DNA of 64,000 nt, taken from contig CM040125.1 of the NCBI GenBank assembly GCA_022559845.1, positions 203,834,102 through 203,898,101 on the forward strand, in the 5' to 3' direction. The notes beneath the pieces are model-generated. The model made no database searches, was not told the origin of the DNA, and saw only the letters and a program-made list of their open reading frames with translations. The stretch comes from Amorphophallus konjac. Its lineage: Eukaryota; Streptophyta; Magnoliopsida; Alismatales; Araceae. Below, piece by piece: positions 46,954 to 58,459 of the stretch (the first letter of the stretch is position 1; each line of letters opens with the position of its first letter). The translations under genes and the position numbers were made by a program.

Positions 46954-47066
46954 GTACAGGTCCTCCATATGCCACCACGGTCTTTCCCTTGTCTCCAGTG
47001 GTTCTCCTACCAGAATTTCTTCGCACCATGTTGGCTCTTCGCTTGTTTTCCACAGACGGCTCCAGA
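46954..47066 (-). pseudogene. TAT gag 5' end and leader
   Basis: A short segment between the chromovirus right LTR and the TAT 5' LTR. It contains a minus ATG at 47027-47029 followed by a basic stretch (MVRRNSGRRTTGDKGK). The 20 bases next to the LTR (TCTGGAGCCGTCTGTGG on minus) occupy the primer-binding-site position, but I cannot assign them to a tRNA. Confidence 0.65.
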
Positions 47067-47802
47067 TGAAGAGGGGCAATCTCGCGCTGCTCCTGAGCCG
47101 TGAGATCCCAGAGGAATCTTTGGTCACGGTCACCAAGCGTATATAATCTGCAAGAGCGGAAATAGGTCCGAGGTGCCCAGGGATGGAACCCTGGGGAAAA
47201 CCCTCCGATGCCTAAGTCAGCAAGTGTGATAGTGCATGGATGTGAAGAGAGGTCGCAGGAGATAGAAAGGGCGCGAGATTATTCTCCACCAAGAGGTGCG
47301 GTGGTTTTCTCTCAGGATGCTTCTTCTTACCTTTCCGGAGGGCTTTCCTAGGGTCTATATAGTAGTCCGTTTTAGCGTAAAAGTCCAGGGAGCCGAGGGG
47401 ATTATGGGGAGGTTACGTCTTTATTGTGGGCTTTTAATAGCACGAGGACTCCCACCGTCCCTTATCCCTTAGAGTTCCCTGCTCATGGAGGATGCGTAAC
47501 GGATTCTTAGATGTGCTTCCGACGGCCGGTTCAAGCTCGGGGCGCCTGCTGAGAGTCCTTCCGGGTAAGGGAGGCTTAGCTCGGACAAGGTGCGCTGGAC
47601 CCTTGTAGGGGCTTTTCCGATTGACCTGTCGCTCGGACTTCCGGACCTTGTGGTCTCCTAGGAAGTGATGATCCGAGAGGGTTTTTGGGCTTGGAGTAAG
47701 TGGGCCCAGAATGGGGCTGTCACTGTGGGGAGCTGGGCCTGGTTGGGTCAAATTATACCTAGTTGGGCCATGCTCTTGGGTGATAGATTTTCCCCATCTC
47801 CA
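47067..47802 (-). repeat. TAT 5' LTR
   Basis: 736 bp, TGAAGAGGGG...CCCCATCTCCA, a direct copy of 16172-16907 and followed by the ATATC duplication (47803-47807). Confidence 0.92.
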
Positions 47803-47807
47803 ATATC

Positions 47808-48176
47808 AATATGTCTTATCACTACTTCTACGAAAATATGGACAACATCTCCCCTAAATATTGACTACTTTCCACATTTGTACATCATGCTTGGTCACAT
47901 ATACATCCATATCCACATCCACTTTCACTTCCATATTCACACACCCACGTTGACATCGACATCATCTTCTGGAAAAAATCATTATCATTCTCGCATTCAC
48001 ATACACATTTTATCGCATAGCGGCATCCACACCTATCTACAAATTTAATTCACATGCAAGCATACTAATCACACATATCATAACAAAAGTCTTGAACAAG
48101 CAAAAATGAAAAAAAGGGTCATATCCACATTTACGCACACACATTTATATCCACATCACCCTTCCCACCCTCCCAA
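47808..48176. other. Continuation of the CACTA-B side after the TAT insertion
   Basis: Sequence that originally abutted 16171. It consists of A/T-rich and CACATCCAC-type low-complexity DNA. No gene and no CACTA terminus (CTTGTAGTG) is seen. Confidence 0.45.
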
Positions 48177-48500
48177 TAAAAACAGGGGCTTGCAATTTCA
48201 TCTCCTTTTGTAAGAGTACACCAGGTGATAAGGAGAAAAGGTTCATCTTGGATATCAGGCTTGCAGGTTAAAATTCTCAAAGGAGTAGTTGGTTGTCTTA
48301 AAAGTAATCTCTATGCAACTCTTGAGAATTTCTTACCGAAGTAATATGTACTCAAGAGTTGTATAGAGATTACTTTAAAGAAAACTAACTGCCCTTTTGA
48401 AAATTTTAACCTTCATGCCTGATATCCAAGATGAACCTTTTCTCCTTATCACATGGTGTACTCTTACAAAATGAGATGAAATTCCAAGCCCCTATTTTTA
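48177..48500. mobile_element. 324-bp foldback (MITE-like) hairpin
   Basis: A near-perfect inverted repeat. The left arm starts TAAAAACAGGGGCTTG and the right arm ends CAAGCCCCTATTTTTA. The arms are about 150 bp, mirrored through GATAAGGAGAAAAGGTTCAT / ATGAACCTTTTCTCCTTATC and GTAATCTCTATGCAACTC, around a loop of about 20 bp centred on 48340. No protein is encoded. A TA duplication is possible but cannot be told from the termini. It could be a MITE or a small-RNA-producing hairpin. Confidence 0.82.
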
Positions 48501-49490
48501 GTGGATGGACAATCAATAAGGACAGGTTCATCCTCATCGCCATCTATTTATTCGCCCTATTGATCATGCATTTGCAGAGCCCACTCTTGGTATGGCCTTT
48601 CGAGTTGCACAATGTTTACTGGTTTTCCATCCTCAAATATTGCAACAATTGCATCACCCTCTCTTTAACGAGCCTTATCTCTTAAATCCTTCATCGCCAC
48701 AGTAAAAGGGTCATGATGTTGCAACTCAGTCGTGGTAATATGGATAACAGAATCTGCCAAAGTATCCATGAGAATAGGATTGTCAGGTGGTGAATCGAAA
48801 AGGGAAGGACCCATTTGCTGGCGACTGAGAATGTAAAATCTTTACATCAAGATATTCTGCACCAGCTGGTTTTAGTTTTGCTGGCAACCGAGCCCCTCCC
48901 CCTCCCCGTGTCTGTGTCTGTGAGAGTGAGAGTGAGAGAGGGGAATACCTACGGTGGGGGGTGTCTGCCAGAAATAATTTGACCAGCACCACTGTTGGAG
49001 CTCACAGTCGCTGCTGCGCCCTCGCTGCCAGTGCCTCCTCTGCTCGCCCCTCACCGACGTCCCTGGGTAGCTCCGCCGCGCCCACCCGCCCTCGCCACTC
49101 CGCTGCCCGCCGGTGAGAGATTGAGAGGGGGGTGCGATCGTGAGAGAGGAAAGGGAGATTGAGAGGAGGGGGAAGGGGGAAGGACTAAGGAGGAGAGGAG
49201 AGGGGACACCTTTTCTAATTGTTTTCTCTTTTTATTTGTCGCCATATTATAATTTGGCGCCATATTTTCATGCATTTATTTGTGATGTTTTTTCATTCAT
49301 TCATTTCTTCTAATAGGATAAAATCTCTCTCAATATAAAATATCATTACATCTAAAAAAATATTATTTATTATTTAGAGATATGAAGATCTGTACTTTTG
49401 AAAATTTTCAACTTTTTTTATGAAACAAAACACAGGAACCATGCATGAAAACCCTCCGAAACCCATGAATGTTAGAGCAGCGGCATCGAC
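48501..49490 (-). other. Gene-like fragment (minus strand), unidentified
   Basis: 48510-48830 reads on the minus strand as a mostly codon-like stretch (DNPILMDTLADSVIHITTTE, LQHHDPFTVAMKDLRDKAR, EDGKPVNIVQLERPY) with stops. 48880-49260 is GC- and CT-rich like a plant 5' end. I do not recognise the family and no intact frame exists; it may be a captured or dead gene piece. 49270-49490 is A/T-rich with nothing seen. Confidence 0.35.
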
Positions 49491-49544
49491 GATGGGGAGC
49501 TAGGGCTCCTCGCGGGGGCATGATGGAGCTTGTGGGAAAGAGCG

Positions 49545-51950
49545 TGTTGAAAAGCGTTGAAAGCCCCACGTCGGGGTGCGAAAAGGTATTCAGAGCCGTA
49601 TCGGTCACATGTTGACCATTTCCTTATTGTTTCGTGCCCCCACAAACTCATGTGTTGTGATTTTACCGACACGTCTATAATGATTTTTTGGGAGCTAAGG
49701 CTCCTCGTGGGGAATGCCACGTGGAAGCACTCAGCATAATAATAAAATATCATTATATCTTTTACAGATTTTACTCACGATAGGCTGTGCCAGTCACATT
49801 GTGACAATGTGTTCAGGTCCCAAGACTGGGATGGTCTGGACTAACCCAAGATGCGCTGTAACGACCCAAGATTCGAGTACCGGAAAGGAACCGGTGTGAC
49901 TCGAATCTCGGCCCGCCACCCACGTGCCTGAAGACTCAGAAGGGTTAAAGGATGGTGTGAGGGCACAAGAGAAGCTAAAATAACTGCAGAGCTAGCACAA
50001 TAATAATAAAAATAATGCAGAAATTAAGATAAATAACCACTAAACAGCTACAAGGTCCAAAGTATCTCATGTCCAATATAAGTACAGTCAACGGAAAGAA
50101 AAGTACAAGTACACGGGGCATACCCCGGATCTGGCAACTGGCGACTAACCCTGGCTACTGGAACCACGCTGAAACTCCGCCGCACCTCTCGACGACCCCG
50201 CCTCACCTGAAAACATAGGGGTGAGCCTCATTTCATAGGCTTAGTAGGGATCCCGCGGACCCCCACCTCGCACGAGATAAACAAGATAATAAAGCGCGAA
50301 CAAGCACGAAAGGTAACGCTACCTAGCGGGAGTATGGCAGTGGCAGCAACCAATAACAAATAAACAGAAAAGCTTTCTACAACTAATCATATCGAACAAA
50401 CTGACCTCGAACCAACGGGAAAACATGTCCGAGCCATAGAGGGGAAAACGGTCTATCGCCAGGCCGCTACCCAAACCAAACGGTCCTCATCGGACCGCAA
50501 GGCACAAAGAAACGGTCATGCCCTGACCGCAACCCTGCATGTGACTCCCAATGGTCAAAAACACGCACCCCAAGGGTGCTCGGACCAAATGGGGCAAACG
50601 ATCATGGGCTCGCATGACCACTTACTAGGCCTAGCAGTCCCTTGGGGGCCGCTAAGCCCAACCGATACACCAAAATGCCTAGTGGTCCCTTACGAACTGC
50701 CAAAGGGGCCCCAGCGGTCACTGGAAGGACTGCAAACCTAACTCAAGCACGGGAATGGCCGGAACGGCCCAAAAATCCATTCCACACCTCGATCATCCGC
50801 CGATGATGGGGAAACAAAGGGGAATCCATCTCCAACCCTCCTAGCATGATTCTGCACCCATAGATTGGTCAAAAACCTCAGGAATTTAGAGATCTGACGC
50901 TCAAACCCCAAACATGCGATTTCTCTTCTCGACATGAAAGAAGCCCCTCTCGACCTCCCCACGGCCTAGAAATCATGGGGAAAGCGGGAAAGGAGGTAAG
51001 GATCTGTTCCCCTACCTCAAGGAAGCTCGAAAGCTGCCGGATCGTCACCGATCTTGAAATCTTGTCCGAACATAAACTTCACACCTCATGCCGCGAGAGT
51101 GCCACCTCCATGCTCACCTTGCCGCCGTCGTCGTCACCGCGCCGCCGTCGTCGTCACCGCGCCGCCACCTTGGTTCGCAGACCGCCAGCGGAAGAGGAAA
51201 GGGCACCGCGAGCTTGGACGGGGGAGAGGGCTTGCAACGGTCGGCCGGCTCACGGGGGAGAAAAGAAGAAGAAAGAAGAAGAAATGAAAAAAAGAAAAGA
51301 AAAAAAGAAAGAAAAGGGTTATATATAGAAAATCCAGAAAATATGAAAAATGTGGAATATTTGAAAAAAACCATTTCCTCGATCCTCGAAACACGCTCGA
51401 CGCACTGGTACCATCTCGGAGTAGGAGAACGCAACGGTTCACTCTGTACGGGGTTCCGAAGGCTCGTCAGGAAAAAACACGCGTAAACCACAAAACGCGC
51501 TCCGGGACCCCCGAAAGTAATCTGAAACCCCCAAAAGTAATCCGAAACCCCCGGATCCTGATCCAAAAAAATGTCCAAAAAACTCGGGACATTACATGCG
51601 CTCCTTCTGATCACAAAGCAGACGATGGTGGACATCGGGTTGGGACTGGAGACCCGCCGTGCCATAAAGGTCGATCACGGCGATAAGAGGGGAAACCGTT
51701 TGATTAATCGCCAAGCAATGAGGCTGCATGGCCAATAAGTAAATTCCTATAAAAAGAAGAGAGCGCATGTTGAAAAGCCTTGAAAGCCCTACGTCGGGGT
51801 GCGAAAAAGTATTTAGAGCCGTATCGGTCACATGTTGACCATTTCCTTATTGTTCCGCGCCCCCTCAAACTCATGTGTTGTGATTTTACCGACACATCTA
51901 TAATGATTTTTCAGGAGCTAAGGCTCCTCACGGGGAATGCCACGTGGAAG
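49545..51950 (+). mobile_element. Small LTR-type (TRIM-like) element, split by a solo LTR
   Basis: Two direct repeats of 183 bp, TGTTGAAAAGC...CCACGTGGAAG (49545-49727 and 51768-51950), flank about 295 bp once the 1740-bp solo LTR is removed. A purine-rich stretch (AAAAAGAAGAGAG) precedes the right repeat, as a PPT would. There is no coding capacity. A further partial copy of the repeat's end (GGGAGCTAGGGCTCCTCG) lies at 49495. A miniature LTR element is the best fit; I could not confirm a primer-binding site. Confidence 0.55.
49857..51596. mobile_element. Solo LTR, TGTAACGACCC family
   Basis: 1740 bp, starts TGTAACGACCCAAG and ends TCGGGACATTACA (inverted ends TGTAA/TTACA), with target duplication TGCGC (49852-49856 and 51597-51601). 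It contains a short CCGCCGTCGTCGTCACCG tandem (51121-51170) and an A/G tract (51246-51325). The superfamily cannot be told from the LTR alone. Open frames inside (for example 51114-51665 minus) are not genes. Confidence 0.85.
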
Positions 51951-52117
51951 ATCTCTGAGCTTGTGCCAACCTCCTTGAGTCACGTACACATCATTTGGGG
52001 CAGGTGTGGCCGTACCGGCCGAACCGGCCGTCCCGGCCACAGCTCGGGACGGGATGGTACCATTGCGTACCGATACCAAAAACTATAATATATATATAAT
52101 GGAATAAACTAATTCAA
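51951..52117. other. Spacer with CCGGCC repeats
   Basis: It contains a short run of CCGGCCG(T/A)-type words (52011-52040) and an A/T tract. No gene is seen. Confidence 0.5.
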
Positions 52118-52195
52118 ATCATATGTTATCTCATTTGGTTAAGTCTTCCGCCATTTCAACGGGTTTCTCCGGCTTCGAATCTCAGCTTCAGCATA
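52118..52195 (+). repeat. tRNA-like sequence, possible SINE head
   Basis: TTATCTCATTTGGTTAAG (52119-52146 region) resembles a tRNA A box, and GGCTTCGAATCTC about 35 bp later resembles a B box (GGTTCGAATCC). The sequence between does not fold into a complete tRNA that I can draw, so it is not called a tRNA gene. Confidence 0.35.
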
Positions 52196-52450
52196 ACGTT
52201 TCCATTATTTTTTATTTGCCCTTGCGAACCCATTTTACACCCTTAACGGCTATTTGTCACCCTAACGGCTGATAGCCATCGCCTTAGCATTTCCCTGTTA
52301 CACCGAAGCCGTCTCACTAACTCATTTTTCACCCTTACCGCTCTATTTGTTGCTGTTGCCTTGAAAATTTTCACCATTGTTTCCACATTTGTCACCCTTA
52401 TGCCGCTAATTGTGTTGTCTTGCTGCAGCTGTTCATCACGATTGGATAGA
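52196..52450 (-). mobile_element. Fragment of the TATTTGTCACC-type LTR family
   Basis: It has repeated CTATTTGTCACCCT and CATTTTTCACCCTTA words like those in the solo LTR 7873-9647, without recognisable ends. 52451-53084 holds no gene; it is CT-rich, like a leader for the next ORF. Confidence 0.5.
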
Positions 52451-53084
52451 TAGGTCGATGCACCTACCTAATGCATCGACGCATCTGAATAGTTTAATGT
52501 ATTCATTCACACCTTTTTGCTTGTCCTCATGAATATGCATGAGTCTGCATTCTTTGAGTACCTATTGCAATATCTCATGAAGCATATTTTATAAGAGTTT
52601 CGAAGGTTAACTCTTAAGGAGGGACATTTTGGTAATTCACCCTATTAAATTGGTAAATAAAGCAGACCATGATTTCTCAACTATCTCTTACTTCTAAGCT
52701 TTTATTATCGTCTGCTTATTTCAACCTCGGCCAAACTCTCTCTGCCTCGGTGCATCTTTTTCCTTCTCCGTAACTCCCTGAAAACCTTAAGTCTGAGCAT
52801 CACCTTCATACCTCGATGCACCACAGGTTTCCCTCCATCTCTCCATCATCCTGTTAAAGTCAAAAACCCAGCTCTCCTTATTTTACTGTTACCCTATCTC
52901 CTACAGTATCTCTCTCCGGCCTCTCGTCTACTTCAATTCTTTGCCAACTATAAGAAGCAGAGGAAAGCAAATAGTCTCAGAGAAACAGCCTACGACTGAT
53001 GTATCCGGACGAAAGGAACCTCGGTCCAAGTGATCTCATGACTGAGATGCATGTACCAGTGGATCTCATCACCCAGAGTGAACA

Positions 53085-54720
53085 AAGGTGACAAAAAGGA
53101 AGGATCGAGAGTCAGATTCACCTGTCAGAAAAAGAGGGGCAACTCAGAAAAGAGTTAAGAAGAGTTTAATAAGGATAGAGCTCATAGATGAAGGTGACGA
53201 ATCAAGTGAAGCAGTGAGAATTTTATTTCCAAGGTACATTGATATACATGAGCACCAACTGCTTGAAAATTTTCCTGAATTAATGGAGATGATTGAATTT
53301 CAAGGATGGAAGAAGATTGTCAGTAAGCATAAAATCTATTATCCCAAGTTGGTGACTGAATTCTATGGAAACCTGAAATATGATGGTAGCATTCCAAAGT
53401 TTTAGACTAATGTTAGAGGAGTTGAAATTGAGATCACCAAGCGTCTATTGCATGAAGCTCTTACAATTCCAGAGGGTGGAGCTGAAGAAGTTGGTTTTGT
53501 CTATGATAAATTTGAAGTATATTCAATTATGACTGGTTTACCCAGCAACCCTCAGGATGAAAATCAGACCTACATCACCAGCTTCAACACCAATCGGTTT
53601 CCTCCCCTTTAAAGGCTGCTACACCATATTTTTACTACAATCATAACACCTCAAGGTGGTGGTCGTGGTAGGCTAACTGTGACCCAAAGATTCCTATTCT
53701 ACTGGATGTTCAAGAACATCAAGGTCTATTTGCCAGACTTGGTGATTCACATAATGGGTTTCTATAAGAATGTTGGAAGACATTTACCATATGTAGCGTA
53801 GTTGACTGCAATATTCAAGGGAATAAATATTCTGTTGAAAAATAAAAAATTCAAGGAAATCCCCACGTCAAATATCTATACAATGGTTTTGTTGAAAAGT
53901 ATATGAAATTTAAAAAGGTTAGAGGTAAGATTTTAAGGCAATTACCTGGGGATAATCCACCACAAGTGGTTGAGCAGTCTCAACATCAGCCTGAGTAGCC
54001 AGAACAACAACTTGATAAACCTTAAGAATAAGCTCAACAGATGGAGCAGCAAGTTGAGCAAATGCAACAGAATAGCCAAGAACAAGAATAACAACAGCAA
54101 GTAGAACAACAGCATCAATTAGAGTTTCCACTATAGTAGCAAGCGCTAGAACAGCAACAATAGCAGCTAGAGCAGCAGTAGCCAGAACAGGAGCAGCAAC
54201 GAGAAATTCAACAAGAAATGGTTGAGGTTCAACTGGATCATCAAGAACCTCAAGCATCACCAGAAGACCAACCACAAAACATCCCTCCTACGAGACAAGC
54301 TGTAGCTACAGATCCTCAAACCTCTCGAGCTTCTACATTATCTGTTCAACAGACAAGCACTCTCTTTCGTTTCATATTTGCACAATTTGAGATGCTACAT
54401 TCTGCATTGAAAGAACAATCAAACTACTTTGAGCATCAGATGATTCAGTTCAGAGGAGAAGTAAACTCTGGAATGAGAGAAATGTCAAAAAAATTTGATC
54501 AGAAATTGACTCATCTTCGGATGGAAGTGAACAGTAGAATTGCTGAAATCAACAAAGACAGGACACGTGCCAACAGGAATTGTCACAAACCAGTCCAAGA
54601 TATTCAAGGAATCCTTGGAGTTGCTGGAAATCAGATTGGCAGGTTGACTGACAGATTCAACCGTCACAATGACAAGTTATTCACCACTGCAGAATATGTT
54701 CATGAAACCAGAGAACAACA
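53085..54720 (+). pseudogene. Decayed Sirevirus third ORF, plus strand (relative of 30300-32754)
   Basis: It has the same architecture as the SIRE-1 third ORF: a basic N-terminus, then LLENFPELMEMIEFQGWKKI, FNTNRFPPL, RLLHHIFTTIITPQGGGRGR, QRFLFYWMF (to about 53940). A glutamine-rich stretch follows in which many CAG codons read TAG (53990-54200), then a coiled-coil end (54360-54700). At least three TAG/TAA codons and one frameshift near 53887 break it. It is cut by the SIRE-2 LTR at 54722. It lies opposite in orientation to SIRE-2, so it belongs to a different, otherwise lost element, or to a transposon-derived gene family. Confidence 0.75.
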
Positions 54721-55030
54721 CTGTTGGGTGGTTAAGAGAGGATCTACAGGGGGGTGAATAGATCTAGGTTTACACAATGAACAGTTTTAAGCGATTTTCA
54801 AGATGAACAACGATGAATCAAAAAGAAAGCACAGATCTGAACTATAAACAGTGGGTTACGCAGTGGAATGGAAATCTTGGAAACCCTATGAATGGAGATA
54901 GGAGAGATAGAAGGAGAATATCACACCATTGCACAAAGATTTAAGGTGGTTCGACTATCCCAAGATAAACCTACGTCCACCCCTCTCCCAACTAGGAATG
55001 GTTTTCACTCTTTGGCCAAAAGAAGTGTTA

Positions 55031-55188
<158 letters not shown>

Positions 55189-56029
55189 AGCAGGCTCCTC
55201 ACGAGGATGAAGTCCTCACAACACACGGGGACCAGTCCCACTGAAAAGATTCATCTAAGAAGAAAGAGAAACAAAGGATAAAACCAAAACAAGCTGCAAG
55301 TGCATTTGGCTCTAGAGGAAGGGGACCATGAAGGATATGGCAGATGCTAATAGGCACTCATCTCTTCTTCCCTTCTATTCTCCTCTTTCTTTTTCACCCT
55401 GGCTTCAGCCTGAAGGACCTAGCTTCAGTTCATAGAGAGCTTTTCTTCGGCCGCTTCCCTTTAGCATGAGGTCTTCTCTTTATATAGGCACAATCAATCC
55501 CACCAGAAGATGTTCTAGACTGCCTGCGATTGGCTCTTAATAAATTATAATGTCTGTTCAAGGAACCTTGTCTTGGTAGCCTCTGATTGGCCATAGAACC
55601 AGCAGAAATGATGTCCAGCAATTTGTCATTTTGGTAGACCAGAAGGTGTGAGAGTAGAAGCTCCCAAGAAAACCTACAATAGAGTCCTTTTGTCCTGTGC
55701 AATCTCAGTGACAGACCATTTCATTTGGTGGAGGCAAAAAGCTAAGTACAGGGAAAGGGATAATTCCTTGATAAGGTAACTTGCTTTTCCATTGACCAAA
55801 AGGGCTGATATAGTAGGCTAATGATGACATGAATGGTTGACTGAGCAGAGACCTTTCCAGACCTCAAAAGACGTGAATTTTGGCGTTTGCGGTTCCTATT
55901 TATGCTCTCTGGATCCAATTCTGAAAACAGTGCAAGTTTGCTAAAAAAGCCTTTGGAACCGGCTCAGTGAGGCATTTCGTCGAACCGGTGCTCTTCTCCA
56001 TGAGGTCAGTGTAGATTTGCTTGGCATGC

Positions 56030-56835
56030 CATATGAGGTCGATGCACATAAGATGCTTGCTCTTTGGTAGGGTCGGTGCACATTTGGAGAGCCTTCAGTT
56101 GAGATCGGTGCATATTGGAAAACCAAGGTCAGTGCATATCTGAGAAACAAGGTCATTGCACATTTTAAGGTCAGTGCAAATTTCTGTTCCAGCATATATA
56201 GGTCGATGCACATTTAGAACTTAGCATACCAAAGTCTGTGCACAATTGGAAGGTCGGTGCACAATTGAAGTTCTTTAATAGAGGTCGGTGCACAAATCAC
56301 CAGCTCGCAGCTAAGGTCGGTGCATGTTTCATATTTCCTCATCTGCAGGTCGGTGCACATTTCAGTCTGAGCCATATGATGGTCGGTGCACACTTCACCA
56401 GCTCGTAGCTAAGGTCGGTGCATGTTTCATATTTCCTCATATGTGGGTTGGTGCACATTTCAGTCTGAGCCATATGAAGGTCGGTGCACACTTCACCAGT
56501 TCGCAGCTAAGGTCGGTGCATGTTTCATATTTCCGCATATGTAGGTCGGTGCACATTTCAGTCTGAGCCATATGAAGGTCGGTGCACACTTCACCAGCTC
56601 GCAGCTAAGGTCGGTGCATGTTTCATATTTCCGCATATGTAGGTCGGTGCACATTTCAGTCTGAGCCATATGAAGGTCGATGCACACTTCACCAGCTCGC
56701 AGCTAAGGTCGGTGCATGTTTCATATTTCCTCATATACAGGTCGATGGAGATCACTATTGGCTTCATGCAAGTCGGTGCACATTGCTGTTGCCGCCCAGT
56801 CAAGGTCGGTGCATGTGAAGGACAGGGTCAGTGCA
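56030..56835. repeat. GGTCGGTGCACAT array in the SIRE-2 LTR
   Basis: More than 20 copies of (A)GGTCGGTGCA(C/T). From 56300 to 56760 they sit in a higher-order tandem of about 98 bp (CATATGAAGGTCGGTGCACA ... CAGCTCGCAGCTAAGGTCGG ... ATTTCCTCATATG), repeated about four to five times. Confidence 0.88.
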
Positions 56836-56953
56836 CATAAAGCTTTTGGCACGATTTCTTCACAACTGGATACATCAAAAGATGTCATAAATTTCTGAGC
56901 CATGTGACATCATCAAAATAGTATAATTAAGCATATTACACATATGCACAACA

Positions 56954-58459
56954 TTCTCCCCCTTTTTGATGATGGCAACAAGGAGTCAAGTTCTTACCAA
57001 ACGTAGTGCACAAAATATGCCATGAACAAAAAGATGCAATGAATGCAAACTCCCCCTTAATGAAAATTTTTCATAAAGATGCAAAACTATCCTTTAAAGC
57101 GAACTTTCCCTGAACACTCTCTCTCTCCCCCTTTGACAACATCAAAAATGGAGAAAATGAGTAAAATATCAATGGAGAGGTTCAGAACTAAGACACACAT
57201 GGGGATGTTGGACCATCAAATTGAAGTATTTCCCATCAGGCTATCATTGGAGGACAATCAGGAGGAGCTGAGGGATTAATATCAAAAACGCATGCATGCA
57301 CAGTTGAAAACAAGGAACGAGCCAGGGTATGCTCACAGAAACTAGTAAGGCTGATATATCTTGAGGAAAATTGAAACATAATGTTCCCGGTTCAGTTTTA
57401 TCTCAAGAAGCCAAGTGACATGAGAGAAACAACAGCCATCAATATTGAAGTCAACCAAGATATAATAGAGAGACTATGAAAATAGGCACCTCTGGTAAGC
57501 AAATTTAAGATGTATTGGCTGTCAAGTTAAACTGGCACCATTTGATATGGCGAGTCACATTTGTTTCAGTGCAACTGCCCCAGTTACTTAGTGCAGTTTA
57601 CTATCATGCCGTATGGGAACCAGAGTTGGCCTGCTACATCATGCCTGACCCGTTAGCACTTCTTTGGTGAAAGAGTGCAGATTCTCAGTTGAACCAGGCT
57701 ATTGCTCTCTTTCTTTTCATTTGGAAAAGTTTGTTTCTCTTTTTGAGTCATTTTTGAAGAGCCAGGGCAGAGATAGTCAAGAGCGCGTTTTGACATAAGC
57801 GACCTCGCGTCTCAGGTGGAGTGTACCTAGTTAGTCAGCATACCTCAACCATTGCTCTGCAATCAGTGCCTTGAACTAGTGTCTTATGAAAAGTAATGGT
57901 GGACCACAATACAGAGCGCGTAAGAAAACATGGTCACTAGCTGAGCATGAACAGACCGTGCGTCAGGGTATATCAACCATAGTAGACTAATGAGGGCCCC
58001 CCGTCAGGGTTCAAAGATTCAAAAAATGCAAAAGGTTGTCGAGTTTAAGCCCTTTTATTCAAGGATTAGCCTCAATGTTAAGTGTAGGGATTTCTTCTGA
58101 GAGTGGCCATTCAAGGAATGGATCTGAGAGAAGAACCTCTCATGAATTTACTTGCTCCCCCTGAATCCATGCGTGCAAAAGAAGAGAGAGTGGAGAATGT
58201 TGAATGCAGGTTCCCTTGATACTTGGCGGAGGACTGGCCTCACGCATAGTGAGTGTTTCCAGGCAGACTGAACCTGCCCTTCCCCACATCAGTATTTTAT
58301 ATACCAAAGGGAACATCACTTATGGTAGCATGTAGACATATGAGATGCAGCTGGCTAGACATGCACAATGGACTAAAAATAAAAAGGACACCTTATGTGG
58401 GATGCACTTATTTCAAATGAGAACAGTCAAGTGGGAGAATGACACAAACCCAGTTCTCT
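56954..58459 (-). other. SIRE-2 polypurine tracts and spacer
   Basis: Polypurine tract copies (read minus) lie at 56954-56975, and similar C-rich plus-strand words at 57048 and 57126-57140. The block 58215-58330 (ATACTTGGCGGAGGACTGGC) is the counterpart of SIRE-1 34318-34400. No ORF longer than a few dozen codons has support. Confidence 0.6.

Larger units (their letters stand above)
16172..47802 (-). mobile_element. TAT-lineage Ty3/gypsy retrotransposon (about 11.2 kb, split by a nested element)
   Basis: It is bounded by two 736-bp LTRs (16172-16907, 47067-47802) and the identical target duplication ATATC (16167-16171, 47803-47807). The minus-strand order is gag, protease, RT, RNase H, a second archaeal-type RNase H, integrase, with a plus-strand ORF of the Transposase_28 type between integrase and the 3' LTR. 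The double RNase H and the antisense ORF are hallmarks of the TAT lineage. It sits about 30 bp upstream of the TNP2 start codon of CACTA-B. Its gag is interrupted at 26520/46954 by the chromovirus-like element. The two LTRs differ at roughly a tenth of positions in the first 110 bases. Confidence 0.92.

Noticed and set aside
51114..51665. 183-codon minus-strand frame with a hydrophobic stretch
   Set aside because: It lies across the edge of a solo LTR; the hydrophobic part is the reverse of an A/G tract.
52118..52195. Functional tRNA gene
   Set aside because: Only box-like words are present; arms and anticodon loop cannot be drawn.
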